Both the position numbers and the translations under genes were made by a program. A DNA stretch of 64,000 bases from Bathynomus jamesi (lineage: Eukaryota; Arthropoda; Malacostraca; Isopoda; Cirolanidae), in the NCBI GenBank assembly GCA_023014485.1, contig JAJOZX010002714.1, forward strand, positions 389,501-453,500, read 5' to 3'. This document shows, piece by piece, positions 10,753 through 21,679 of the stretch. The notes beneath the pieces were generated by a model. The model made no database searches. It saw only the letters and a list, made by a program, of their open reading frames with translations, and was not told the origin of the DNA. The stretch's first letter is position 1. Each line of letters starts with the position of its first letter.

Positions 10753-13015
10753 CACTGGTCAACAAATTTTAAGGAATTTTTTGTATCTTTAATGAAAGTA
10801 GTCGATTCTTATGTATTTTTGCATGCTGAATTTGAAAATGATAGTGAAATTGTTTAATTAGTTCGCGTTTTTAAGATATCATGGTAATTATTGTGTAAGT
10901 ACTGGTAAAAATTTATCCCACAACATATATGTATTTTAAGGAGCACACTCACTTCAATGTCGTTTCCTCTCGGCCTGTCTCTTGTACTCTGACTGTGTAG
11001 TGTCTCTTATTACTGACCAGCAGAAATCAGCCAGCATAGATGAATTCCACTTGCCCTGGTAACGTTTCTCAAGAGCTGAAATCTGCTGATGAAAACGTTC
11101 CCCATGTTCGTCACTTACTTCACCAAGGTTTGCCGGGAAAAAGTCGAAATGGGAATGGAGGAAATGAATTTTTAGAGACATGTTACATCCCATTCTTTGG
11201 TACGCCTTCAACATATTATCCACCAATTCATCTGCATTTGGAGCTCTGTTGTTTCCAAGGAAATTTTGCGACACTGACTTGAACGAGACCCAAGCTTCTT
11301 TTTCTGCGCCCTCCAAAAGTGTCTCGAAATGTTCATCTTTCATCAGATTTCGTATATGAGGACCAACAAATATGCCTTCCTTGATTTTTGCCTCACTGAG
11401 TCGAGGGAACTTCTGGAAAAGATACTTAAATGCCTTTCCATCCTTATTGAGTGCCTTCACAAAATTTTTCATAAGCCCTAACTTAATATGTAACGGTGGT
11501 AGAAGTATTTGCTTGGCTCTACTAATGGCTCGCACGAAACGTTTTTCACACCTGGCACTAAACGTTCTCTTAGAGGCCATTCCTTCCTTTCATAATGCTG
11601 TGACCTAGCACGGCTGTCCCACTCGCAAAGGAAGCAGCAGTACTTCGTGTAACCCTGCTGGAGACCAAGTAACATGCCGACCACTTTCAAATCACCACAT
11701 ATGCTCCATTTGTGAGCGTTGTAGTTTATGTGGTGAAGCAGATATTGCATATTTTCATGTCTCCTTCATGTGGACAGAATATCCAATTGGAATGGCAGCT
11801 TTTTCGTTTTTTTATGAAGTAGTACAGCCTTAAGGCTTAGCTTAGAGGCATCAATGAACAACCTCCATTCGTCATCTCTGTATGTTATATTTAGAGCATT
11901 CATTAAACCAACAACATCTGTACACACCACGAAGTCACCATGTTTGATGAAGAAAGTCTCCAACGTGGATTGCCTAGTGCGGTACATGGATATTTGGACA
12001 TCATCATGAAGAAGATGCCACTGTTGAAGGCGTGAGGCGAGCAATTCTGCCTTAGACTTCGGTAAGTCCAAATCTCTGATGAGGTCATTCAGTTCGTGTT
12101 GGGTGATTTTATGCGGTTCTGTAGACAGTTCACTGGGCACAAAGTCGGTATCTTGTGATGTTGTGGGATGTGCAATGTCTTCATCTGTACTCGTTACAGG
12201 ATGCTCTTCGTCATCCAAATCGAGGGTGTCTGAGGAGGTAGGAGGATTGGGCACAGGTATGTCTTCGTTATGGGGCACAGGTCGAATGGCGGATGGAACA
12301 TTAGGATACTTGAGGGTCCATTTTTTCTTCTTACTAATTCCACGTAATGGCGGAACCATGCAGAATAAACAGTCATCCACGTGGTTACTTTGTTCCCTCC
12401 ACACGACGGGGATGCCGAAGCCCATTGACCTCGGGCCCACGTTTTGTCCTGATCTCCTAATTTGCACTTAAAATAAAGGTGGTACGCTTTCTTGATGGCA
12501 GGTGTTAACGTCTTCTTTTGCGATTTTAATGTTACTTTGCCGCAAATATAGCAAAAGTTATTTGAGTCATTAACGCATTTACGTGGCATTTTGCTTATAA
12601 CGTCAATGAGAAACTGATCGCAAGATTACGCTTTAACACGCACTACACTCTATATGTCATGAAGTAACCACAGGTGCAAATTACGAGGAAACACTACAAA
12701 AGCACTATGTCAAAATGTGAAATAACGTGTCACCACAACAAGCGTCACTCTAGAACTGAGCTAAAGGGATTTACGATGTACTCAAGATGGCGCCAGACAA
12801 CGAGGTTGCCAAACGAGCACATTCTACAGTGTTGCCATATGTTATGCTTCAATGATATATTCATTTCAATTGGGAAATAATGAAAACAGGGCACCCGTGT
12901 ATCTTCTAAACGCGAACCAATCATGCAAAATGAAGGTCATTTTCGGATTCAGCGACGTCGAATTACTAAAGAAATGATGGTTTCATCGAAGATACATTTT
13001 GGCTGTTGATTAGTG
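10753..13015 (-). mobile_element. TIR-bounded element of unassigned class with arthropod repeat protein
   Basis: The left end (CACTGGTCAACAAATTTTAA at 10753) and the right end (TGTTGATTAGTG, ending at 13015) can be aligned as inverted repeats of about 90 bp with clear similarity but many mismatches. Shared blocks include AGATAC near both ends and TCATTTTC..ATTCAGC about 75 bp inside. Between them lies a single frameshifted gene on the - strand (10954-12589). I found no certain target-site duplication. The protein family is known as a multi-copy repeat protein in arthropod genomes, but I cannot assign it to a named transposon superfamily from the sequence. Confidence 0.65.
10954..12589 (-). 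pseudogene. Arthropod multi-copy repeat protein, transposase-like, frameshifted
   Basis: One gene is spread over four frame segments read in order: 12589 to about 12430, 12467-11766, 11750-11478 and 11580-10954. The start MPRKCVNDSNNFCYICGK carries a Cys-x2-Cys pair, and a second pair (CLFC) follows about 70 residues later. An acidic linker (LDLDDEEHP) leads to LNDLIRDLDLPKSKAELLAS, then WRLFIDASK, CGDLKVVGMLLG, YCCFLCEWDSR, LPPLHIKLGLMKNFVKAL, KIKEGIFVGP, GCNMSLKIHFLHSH and VSDEHGERFHQ. From memory, proteins with this exact order are repeated in insects and crustaceans. Asp in FIDASK, Asp in CGDLKV and Glu in GERFHQ could form a DDE triad; that is inference. Three frame breaks make this copy inactive. 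Confidence 0.8.
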
Positions 13016-13479
13016 TAATCATTATCAAATTAACGGTAATTATCATCATTCTTTATAGTACCGATTTACGTATCAAACAATGGCTGCAAATTGGCCATCT
13101 AAACTATGGCTACTATATATATAAATAAACAAATTTATTCTGATAATAACGGTATAGGAATAGAAATAATATTTTAAAAGTATGGATATAAGTATAGAAA
13201 GTAATTGCTAAAGGGGTATAAGTATAGGTATAAAAATACATTTTGGTACCCATTCTGAGGTAATAATATACTGTATGTCAATTTATGTGATATATTTATA
13301 CATTCTTATAACTTTTCTTGAGACATTTAAATTTTTAAAGTTATTCATTCACTGAGGTCGGGTTTATTGAAAATGAAAATGAAAATGGACTATAGTCTGC
13401 CAATAAACCTTTTCATTTAATTTAATTTATTCTTCCTCAAATGCACCCAGTTCCTTAATATTACTCTATACTCGTATAA

Positions 13480-13526
<47 letters not shown>

Positions 13527-13615
13527 TAGTTTCACTGTTGTAATAGGATAAAGTACCAATGGTACAAGTGTGAAACAACCAACCACCTAAACGCGTAAGG
13601 TAACTCCGAAACAGT

Positions 13616-13663
<48 letters not shown>

Positions 13664-14090
13664 TTGATGATTACTCGTGAAAATGTCTTACTCTCCTGTG
13701 AGTAGCCAAATAGGTATATACGTTTTCAAAAGGAGGATGAATCAGACAATTTTATTAAGTAATTTCAACGTACAAAATTGATTTTTATAAAAGTGTGTAT
13801 TTAATTTATAACTTCTTAATTAATTAATATTCTTAAAACTTGCAATATTATAATTATGCAACTCGGACGGGAGATATTTTTGCAGCTAATCAAAGATGTT
13901 GGGGGTTGATGAAGTACGGTAATGACTCGACTGTAAATAAAAAACTAAAGAAGTCTCATTTGTCAAAAGAGGTCCACAGTCTAGATGTAAAATAGGATTG
14001 ATGAATAGCTTGGACAACTGAATTGTCCGATTTTTAAATTTTTCTCATTAGACAAATTGAGGGTCCTGCAGGAGCCTTTTTTATAATTAA
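13016..14090. repeat. AT-rich stretch with two TA microsatellites
   Basis: TA runs lie at about 13486-13522 and 13617-13661. Between them is a short unique-looking segment. No gene was recognised in the rest. Confidence 0.6.
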
Positions 14091-14091
14091 C

Positions 14092-14631
14092 CTAGAGTTG
14101 CTGCCTATAAATATTAGTGTAGAAGGTATGAAAAAGAATGTCTTTAGCTTCGCTTGTACAGAATTTGAAGTTCCTTATAATCATGTTTCCCTTAGCACAG
14201 TAACTTCGATATTGTTTCCTTATGTCTGAGTCGTCACTCAAGTAGCTGGTGATGATTTGACTCAGATACTTAAATTCTTGTATCTGCTCTATTGGTTCGT
14301 TTCTCGTTTTGAGAATATTAGCCGTTTGGTTTGAGCTTTTAGGATGGAATTGCATAACCTAAGTTTTAGTAACATTAAAATTAATGTTATGGTTATGTGA
14401 ATATGATTTACAACTTTTTATAAGATGATCCAGCCCTTTTACCGAAGGGCTTATTAGCACCATGTCATTGGCATAGCCCAAGTTATTTATCTTCTTGTCA
14501 TCTATACAGCATCCCACTCTTGCCTCATAAAGAGAAGCAATTAATCCATAAATATATATATATATTAAACAGCAGGTGTTATTATTTTTTTTTATTAGGT
14601 TCAAAATCCCATCTGAGCCGTGAACGGCCAA
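14092..14631 (-). pseudogene. LINE reverse transcriptase relic (LINE B type), 3' half
   Basis: Read on the - strand, 14631-14359 gives GLIASLYEARVGCCI followed by YANDMVLISPSVKGLDHLI, the YADD block with Asp changed to Asn and the LISPS signature of the LINE B family. The piece 14355-14092 in another frame continues with FKYLSQIITSYLSDDSDIRKQ. It belongs with the piece at 15165-15395 and is separated from it by about 530 bp of other sequence. A frameshift and the altered catalytic residue mark it as a pseudogene. Confidence 0.75.
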
Positions 14632-14639
14632 GCTCTGAA

Positions 14640-15164
14640 GGGCCAGTTCAAACTACAGCCCAAGTTAAGCTAGATTAAAAACTTACGGACTTGGAGGTCC
14701 TATTAGGTCCTACCTCAGGGTTGCTGACTCGATGTGGGCCTACCTTAGGCCTCAGTTGCATGAATTTAAGATAAAAAAAACAAAAGGGGCACTATTTATG
14801 GTCTTCTTTCTAAACCTTGCAACAACAACACAACCTGCACTATTGCACGATGCAACAATCTTGTATCTAAACAACCAAACTGAATTGCAAGAGAGCCCTC
14901 TATAAGACCACACCCTGTAAGTACCGCATTTCACAAACGAGTAGAAAAGACGCGCAGCGCCCCAAAAAATGATGCCACAAGAGTGCCCAAACAATGATGC
15001 CACAAGAGCCCAAAAATGCTAGCTCTAAATTAAGTGAATTTTTCACTAACCTTACAATTATGAGATGGATATATATACACCCCCTACTCTTTCCTTTCTC
15101 TAGTCTTGGGCTAACCTTAGAGTGGATCTTAGGGTCTTTGTTAGCCTTATCTTCTGTAGATCTG
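14640..15164. other. Insertion of unidentified repeat inside a LINE relic
   Basis: This stretch interrupts a LINE B-type reverse transcriptase read on the - strand. Near its right end AGTGGATCTTAGGGTCTT (15120-15137) matches the 3' UTR of LINE A at 10219-10245, so part of it may be a LINE A-type tail. No coding sequence is recognised. Confidence 0.4.
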
Positions 15165-15395
15165 TAGATCGCCTTGGGACAACAATGGTTCTTCCTCTTC
15201 TAGATTTTCTAACAGCAGGGGAGAGAGTAAGGAGCCTTGTCTAACTCCGCATGAGGAACCAAAACATTCGGATAATACATTGCCCTATCTAACAGTAAAA
15301 GTTTGGTGTTTGTACCAAAATTTCAATAAATTTAAAACATATGGTGGAATGTTCCTGTCTTCTAATTTTTTAAATAGAATATCGTGACAAACAAA
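15165..15395 (-). pseudogene. LINE reverse transcriptase relic (LINE B type), palm fragment
   Basis: Read on the - strand the sequence gives HDILFKKLEDRNIPPYVLNL, then FWYKHQTFTV, a stop, and CGVRQGSLLSPLL, the conserved PQG-equivalent block (VRQG). The upstream boundary is the GTTT-type tail of the next LINE at about 15396. The downstream continuation is 14631-14092. Internal stops make it dead. Confidence 0.75.
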
Positions 15396-15494
15396 CAAAC
15401 AAACACTTTATTTCAGACTCAACAGGTACAAACGTTATACAAGAGGTCTATAGAAGATTAAGAAGATTAAGAGATAGTTGTTGTTGTTGTTTAG

Positions 15495-15856
15495 CCGATC
15501 AGCCCACCCTGATCGAGCAAGCCGGCGGCACGCAGGTAACCGATCGCCCTCTCCGGAGTGGACCAGAGGTTCAGCGCACTAGTGATGTTGTGTTGTGTTC
15601 TATGTTGTGCTAGAGCGGCACAGTCTGTCATAATGTGTTCAATTGTTTGTGGTGTGTCCTGGTGCAGGTGTCAGGTGTCGTCTGTGGAGTTGTCTAGCCT
15701 GTGTTTATATGTCTGTAAGTTGGAGTGATGTCCACATCGGAATCGTGCTAAGTTAACTCGATCCGATCTGCTCAGGCTGATCTCTGACCTGTTAATGAGT
15801 GGCGGCTTCGCACCTAGGACCGCATTCGGACCGAGTCGTGTCAGTGCTTTGTGGGT

Positions 15857-15907
<51 letters not shown>

Positions 15908-16664
15908 TACTGTGTGGTGTCTGTCGGGCGTGGTATGGAATGGAGTATTTGGTTATAATGTCTCTCTGATGTTACCTTAATGGTGCGAGGTGTTGGTGCA
16001 TGATTGTACATGTAGTGGCAAGGGTGTTGTGGGTTAGTTGTCGCTGCTGCCATGAATTGTGTTCCCCTCATGTCTAAATGTTCCCTAACTTTCAGTATTT
16101 TTGTTTCTGTGTGCAGGTGTTCTATTGGTGTTGTATGAGTGCATCCTGTAATGATATGAAGTGCGTTGTTTTGTATTGTCTGTAAGGTGTTTGTGTGTGT
16201 TTGAGATAATGGGTGCCCAGCATGGGCTAGCATAGTCCATAACTGAGCGAATATATTGTTTGTATATGAGTGATGTTGTTTCCTGCTGGTGTCCAAAGTT
16301 TGTGCCTGTTAGTACCCTAAGCGTGTTAAGTCTTGATGTTCATTTGTTTTTAATGTCCTTAATGTGGTTTGCAAAAGATAATGATGTATTGTATGTGACC
16401 CCAAGTATTTTGGTCCTGTGAGTGTGTGGAATGTTGGTGTTGTTTAGTGTAATCTGTGGAGTCATCTGGTGTTCTTTTGTATTGTTTGTAAGCAAGGTGA
16501 TGGTTGGTTTTGTGGGCGCTACTTTGAGTCTATTGTGTGTGAGCCAGTCTTGTATACTGTTTATGTATGTTTGTAGGTTATTTGTAGCGGTGTCGATGTT
16601 GTTGTGGGTGGATGTTAGAGTGATGTCATCTGCATATGATGATAAGGTAAGCTTGTTATCTATG
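15495..16664 (-). pseudogene. LINE C reverse transcriptase, YADD block and C-terminal domain
   Basis: Directly at the hAT junction the - strand reads PIDNKLTLSSYADDITLTS, which has both catalytic Asp residues. The thumb follows (LGVTYNTSLSFANHIKDIK, YKQYIRSVMDYASPCWAP), then TNTLQTIQNNALHIITGC. A tract of (GT)n at about 15862-15901 encodes a His/Thr run. The C-terminal region (NRSEISLSRSDRVNLARFRC with a Cys, then His-rich sequence and AAGYLRAA-type end before a stop) is the tail domain of Jockey-like proteins. Several frameshifts break the ORF. Confidence 0.8.
15862..15901. repeat. GT microsatellite inside LINE C coding sequence
   Basis: About 20 GT units expand within the C-terminal coding region of LINE C. 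On the coding strand they read as alternating His and Thr. Expansion after retrotransposition is the likely cause. Confidence 0.9.
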
Positions 16665-16789
16665 GGTGTTGGCAGGGCCGTTTCCTGGCATAAGCAGACT
16701 AAGCGGCCGCTTAGGGCCCCGCTGCTACTAGGGGCCCCTAGACAGGCTCCCAGGTCATACCTCAGTGGGCAAGAATAGGAATATAGCTG

Positions 16790-17187
16790 AAGTTATTATT
16801 AATGTTATTATTATTATTATTATTGTCGTATTAATTAAAGTTTTTGTATGAGACAAATGTGATAAAACGGAGACAAACGAATCGATTCGGTCGTTATGTG
16901 TAAATAACTATTGTGAGATCTTATTTCTATATTATTTAACTTTATTCTTACTATATGCTTATACTTTCCTAAATGCTTAATTTTTCTAGTATTGTAAAAC
17001 ATTATTTCACTAATTTATTAATTATTAAGAGATTTTGTAACACTTTAAAACCTAGGATTATTTTCGTTATGTTTTCAAGTTTATTAATTCTTTTCTCATC
17101 TTTTTCAGATAATGTGAATTTTGTTGGTTAAAACCTAAATGGTCTGATTATTTGAATGTATTTGATTAACTTTACAATTATAACAGC

Positions 17188-17223
<36 letters not shown>

Positions 17224-17265
17224 CATCATCATTATTATCATGATTATTATTATTTAGCAGATTAG
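16790..17265. repeat. ATT trinucleotide tracts within the hAT element
   Basis: Two (ATT)n tracts occur, at about 16795-16827 and 17186-17260, the second with ATC variants. They lie in the non-coding 5' part of the hAT transposon. Confidence 0.8.
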
Positions 17266-17625
17266 TTGTGGTTAACTAGAAGTGACTTCGTGCATCTTGG
17301 AAAATGAAATAACATTATCCATCAGGAGCTGAAAACCGGAAAAAGAAGAAAATAGGAGGAGGAGAAGCTTTCCAGTAGCACAGGTGAAATGTGCCACTTA
17401 TATATTCTTATGATTACAGTTCAGGCAACTAGGTTAGGTAGACCATCAAGCTAGGCAAGTGCTCAGGAATCGTGTAGAGTAAGCTAGTCTCTGTAATATT
17501 TATAATATTTCGAAATGTGAAATTTAACGGATCACATCACCTCAAATTCTGTTTACACAGATCAATTATTATCAAACAAGATAAGAAAGAGTATTTTAGC
17601 AAAACTTAACAGAATATGTAATGTT

Positions 17626-18741
17626 ATGTTCTTCTCAGGAGCACTACTGAAATATTTGGAAAAGCCATCCTCAGCAAAGCCTGATGAGCATCATGAGCCA
17701 ACAGCAGGACCATCCTCTATGCAACCTCAGACACCAGTAGAAATAGAGCCTGATGAACCAACAAGTGGCCCATCTTCTGTTCAGCTTCAAACACCACACA
17801 CAGGCATTTCTACTGAGCACCAAGAACCAAGATCTGCTCCACCGCTTGATCCGTATGACTGGCCAGTTGTCCTGTCAGATGCCTTGAAGACAGATCTGGT
17901 GTCTCGAGGACCATTTCAAATCAGTCCAGATTTCACATTCCCTTAAAGAGAGGACGGTAGAAGCGTTCATCACCATTACATGTACAGAACATTAATTAAT
18001 AGGGAAAAAATAAAGCGAAGCTGGCTGATGTACTCTAGAAGGAATGATGCTCTTTATTGCTTCTGCTGCAAGTTGTTTTCAAGGAAGTCGTACAAACTAA
18101 TTACGGATGGACTTTCAGACTGGATAAACGTTGATTCGCTTCTGAAAGGCCATGAAAATAGTTCAGAACATGCAGATAACATAGCAAAATGGAGGGATCT
18201 GGAACTGCGGCTAAAAACTGGGAGGACCATTGACCAAACTGAAATGTCATTAATGGAGGTAGAGCGAAGACGCTGGTGAGATGTTCTCACACGTCTTGTA
18301 AGTTTAATCCAATCACTGGCAGAGAGAAACCTTTCTTTCAAGTGTGAAAAGCTTTCTAAGATACTGAGCTCTGGAGCTGACTCTGACATTGATGGAAGAG
18401 AACTGGCCCTCGAAATTAAGAACTTGCCGACTTTACCTTCACACAACATGACTGCATTGGAGCTTCTCTCCTTCATTCATCAGAAGCAACTGGAGGAACT
18501 ATACCCCAATCTCTGGGTTGCACTAAGAATTGCCTGCACTCTACCTGTGACAGTAACGTCAGCCGAGAGGAGCTTTTCTAAGATGAAGCTAATCAAGAAC
18601 TACCTCAGATCATCAATGGGGCAGGATCGCCTCAGTGGCCTTGGCATCATAAGCATCAACCAGGACGTTGGCAGGGAGATTTCATATGATGATGTTATTG
18701 ATGATTTTGCACAGAAAAAATCTAGGAGGCAAAAATTTTGA
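17626..18741 (+). pseudogene. hAT transposase (ZMYM/TTF type), core deleted, two in-frame stops
   Basis: One reading frame spans 372 codons with stops at 17944-17946 and 18277-18279. The N-terminal part is Pro/Ser/Thr-rich with repeated PTSGPSS-like units, then WPVVLSDALKTDLVSRGP. Next is a TTF-type zinc finger region (SWLMYSRRNDALYCFCCKLF, HENSSEHADNIAKW). After SLIQSLAERNLSF the frame jumps directly to KCEKLSKILSSGADSDIDG, which in full-length relatives lies near the C-terminus, so several hundred residues including the DDE core are missing without a frame change. The end has the hAT dimerisation block (VTSAERSFSKMKLIKNYLR, YDDVIDDFAQKKSRRQKF). The protein would be non-catalytic; it is now a pseudogene. 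Confidence 0.9.
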
Positions 18742-19059
18742 AGATACAAACTGTTCTGTATAACTGTTAGCTATTACACGATTGTATCGTAGAGTTAGTA
18801 ATTGTTTGGTAGTTGATAATTGCATTTTTTTTTATACATAGTTCTGTATCATTTATTCTAAATAATGTATAAGCTAATTTTCAGGAATTTCATGGAGTAT
18901 TTTTTCTGTTTGTCTTCTGAAAGTACATATTTGTTGTTTTGGACATAAATGTTTCATTAAAATTGTTTCATAATTGTTTTTTATTAACACATCCATTTTT
19001 TGTATGTGTGTGCTGAGGTGATGTAGTAAGGCGCGAGTTGGTGGATGGAGGGGTGGGGC

Positions 19060-19898
19060 CAGGGCCGGATTAAGACCTTTAGAGGCCCTAAGCACTTAAA
19101 AGATTTTGGTGCCCCATATATATGTAATTCAAAATATAAACAAAAATAAACCATAAAATAAAATTTTATTTTTTGAAATGAAACAAAACTTACAGTAAGA
19201 TGGAAAATAATGTTTATTTTTGTATACTTCCACTTCATTTATATTTGAAAAGTTTTCTCCTACTTTTTTTAATTGCAAAGTCTTTGATCAGATCCTCAAA
19301 ACTAATCTTACGTAACACATCTGCTTCTATACTTAGTAGAGATAAGGCATCCAGCCTGCCTTGTTGCACAGTTGTTCTGTTGGTATTTTTAATATACTTC
19401 AACTGAGAAAATGAACGCTCAGCTGAGCAATTTGTGACCATTAATGTTAAAAATATACGAAAGGCAATTTCTACATTTGGGAAGGCACACTCAATATTGT
19501 CTTCTACAATTATTTTATAAAGTTCAGCATGACTGAATCTTGTTTTTACATTTACTATAGCACACAAAATATTTAATCTATATGTATTTTTAATATGGCG
19601 CTCAAAGATTTGATATAAACAAAATAATAACGCAAAGCGTAAAGTGTGTGATTACAACGAAATATATTTATTCTCTCAAAAGGGTTGTTGTTCACTACAA
19701 ATTCAAACAATGAAAAAAAATAAATACTATATATGAATATATATAATTCAGTTTTCAACAGCTTATAGGCTATAAGCCGCGATTATAATAGTATAATAAA
19801 TCCATGGTAAATCCGACAATGGAAAATTTCTGTGGTGCCCCCCTTCCCTTGATGCCCTAAGCACGGGCTTATTTTGCTTAATGGTTAATCCGGCCCTG
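19060..19898 (-). mobile_element. Non-autonomous hAT element, copy 2 (nested in the larger hAT)
   Basis: An 839-bp reverse-oriented copy of the element at 9122-9964, with the same ends (CAGGGCCGGATTAA and TTAATCCGGCCCTG). Flanks are GGTGGGGC (19052-19059) and GGTGGGCC (19899-19906), an 8-bp duplication with one mismatch. Across its length it is nearly identical to copy 1, so both insertions are of similar, recent age. Confidence 0.95.
19235..19567 (-). CDS. hAT transposase C-terminal fragment, open frame, copy 2
   Basis: This 110-codon open frame has the hAT dimerisation region: FPNVEIAFRIFLTLMVTNCS, AERSFSQLKYIKNTN, QGRLDALSLLSIEADVLRK and FEDLIKDFAIKKSRRK. No DNA-binding or catalytic domain is present, so it cannot act as a transposase alone. 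It is the unbroken counterpart of 9455-9789. Whether it is expressed is unknown. Confidence 0.75.
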   Translation of the reverse strand: MCAIVNVKTRFSHAELYKIIVEDNIECAFPNVEIAFRIFLTLMVTNCSAERSFSQLKYIKNTNRTTVQQGRLDALSLLSIEADVLRKISFEDLIKDFAIKKSRRKLFKYK

Positions 19899-19970
19899 GG
19901 TGGGCCTCAAATGGGTATACTGTATACTGCTTAGGGCCCCCTAATAGCTAGAAACGGCCCTGGGTGTTGG

Positions 19971-20813
19971 AATGTCATGCATGTATAAGTTGAACAGTGT
20001 TGGTGAGAGAACAGAGCCTTGAGGGACCCTGTTCGGAAAAAGCTTGTTTTTGGATGACTTGCCATTAAATGTGACATGTGAGTATCTTCCTGAAAGATAG
20101 TTGCTCAGCCATCTTTTAGTGTTATTATGCATGTTTGTGTTGAGTATTTTGTTGTTTATAAGAGGGAAGCGTGGGATAGCATCAAATGCTTTACTAATGT
20201 CTATTGTTGCTAATAGTGTACGTTGAGCTGATCGTCTGGGGTTGATGCCATCCATGATGTGCTGCGTGAGGTTAGTGAGTAATGTCGTGGTTGAGTGGTA
20301 AGGTCTGAATTCATGTTGAGTAGGCGATAGTGGTATGTGTGGGTTGGTGATTTGTAAGATTAGTCTTTGTTACTTTGGAAGGTGTGCAGAGTAAAGTAAT
20401 GGGTCCATAGGAAGCTGGTTCTGTTGGATTTTTGTTTGGTTTGAGTAGTGCAATAATTTTACCTTGTTTCCATATGTCATGAATAATACAGTGTTGGTAT
20501 GAATATGTGCTTATATTTGTGAGAGCTAGTATACCGTGTATGTTAGATATGTTGTCTGGTCCAGTAGCCTTCGAATTCTTAATGTGTTTGATGATCCTGG
20601 TGGTCTGGTCTGTATTGAAGGGTGTAATGGTGTGTTGAGTCTGTAGGTTTTCTTGTGTCTGGCTGTTTGTCTATCTGCGAGTTTCTGGTTGTTGTCTCTG
20701 TTTAAGTGACTTATCTTTGCGTAGTGATTAACTAGAATGTTAGCTTGTTGTGTATATGTTGGGATATTATTTTGGTTGCGACAAATAGCCGCGTGTAAGG
20801 TATGAATGCCACT
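19971..20813 (-). pseudogene. LINE C reverse transcriptase, fingers and palm
   Basis: The piece 20825-20526 reads LNTPLHPSIQT and on to a region equivalent to KATGPDNISNIHGIL, IWKQGKIIALLKPNKNP and SYGPITLL. The piece 20255-19971 reads TIDISKAFDAIPRFPLI with the first catalytic Asp and NRVPQGSVLSPTLFNLYMHD. The segments are separated by frame breaks. The palm ends exactly at the hAT insertion and the YADD block continues at 16664. Confidence 0.85.
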
Positions 20814-21472
20814 CAGAGTTGCCAATTTGGCGATTTTGTCGCTAAATCTAGCGACTTCTTATGTTTCTTAGCGACCAGCGACATTTTAGCGATTTTTCTA
20901 AAAATTTGGAGACAAATTTAGCGACTTTAAGAGTTGTAGGGAAAATCTTCTATACTGGCCTATATAAAGGGTGGCCAGTGGCAACCAGAGTTGCCAGATT
21001 GGGCGACAAATCGCAAATTTGGCTAATTTTTACTCTCTTGTGCAACTGATATTTGTCTTTGGGCAACACGGCTACCTTTGGGCTACTTGAGATTATTTTC
21101 AGGCGATTTCATTACAAAAAAAATTGAAAAAATGCGATGTAATTTAGTATAATTTGCGTACACGAAAACCATGTTATTTCCCTAAAATATATAACTTTTT
21201 TAATTTACTAAACACTCGAATGTTAATTATGAAATTTTATTTTGATTACTAATTGTTAATAGATTGAAACAGAAACACGACCATCGAACTATAATGAATT
21301 ATGGAAAATTAGGATAAAAAGGTTAGTTATCTTTTTTTACGATTTCGTTTAGTTATATGTAGTTTTCTCTTCAGCTACTTTTTACGGTCAAACTTTTTTT
21401 AATTTAGCGAATTTTTAGAGACTTTTCTGGGTGCTTTTAGCGATATTTATAATTTTGAGTTGGCAACTCTGA
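20814..21472. mobile_element. hAT-like MITE with CAGAGTTGCCA ends
   Basis: The element begins CAGAGTTGCCAATTTGGCGA and ends TTGGCAACTCTGA. Flanks are ATGCCACT (20806-20813) and TTGCCACT (21473-21480), 7 of 8 identical. It is rich in GCGACTTT-like words and has no coding sequence. A second start of a related element (CAGAGTTGCCAGATTGGGCG) lies inside at about 20991. Removing it restores the LINE C reading NSGIHTL. Confidence 0.85.
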
Positions 21473-21679
21473 TTGCCACTGTTAGAGTGGGTAATGCCGT
21501 TTATAGTCTTGTATAGTGTAGATGTGTTTGTGGAGTGGTTTAGTGTTATGAATTCCCTAAATGTTTGTTTGGTTTTTCTTTGAGTTTGTTGTTTATTTCT
21601 GTGTTGAGCTGTTGTATTTGTTGTTTTATGGTTTCTGTGTGTGGAGCACTGTGTATAATGAACATACAATTGCCTACGC

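Larger units (their letters stand above)
16673..19962 (+). mobile_element. hAT transposon, internally deleted, 3.3 kb, inserted in LINE C
   Basis: The element starts CAGGGCCGTTTC and ends GAAACGGCCCTG. Its flanks carry the exact 8-bp duplication GGTGTTGG (16665-16672 and 19963-19970). It carries the beginning and the end of one transposase reading frame on the + strand (17626-18741), lacks the catalytic core, and contains a nested smaller hAT element at 19060-19898. It sits in the reverse transcriptase gene of LINE C between codons for HDIPTP and the sequence leading to YADD. Confidence 0.97.
15396..21665 (-). mobile_element. Jockey-like LINE (LINE C) on the - strand, split by hAT-type elements
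   Basis: Read 5' to 3' on the - strand the LINE runs from about 21665 to 15396. It consists of an N-terminal linker (21660-21481), the RT fingers and palm (20805-19971) and the YADD block plus C-terminal domain (16664-15495). The insertions are a 659-bp hAT-like element (20814-21472) and a 3.3-kb hAT element (16673-19962). The 3' end shows an AATAAA at about 15408-15413 followed directly by a (GTTT)n tail, which marks a complete 3' terminus. The endonuclease is missing, so this is a 5'-truncated or rearranged copy. Confidence 0.85.

Noticed and set aside
15795..16778. Open frames on the + strand (VCVCVC; MCGMLVLFSVICGVIW)
   Set aside because: Shadows of the LINE C reverse transcriptase, which is coded on the - strand.
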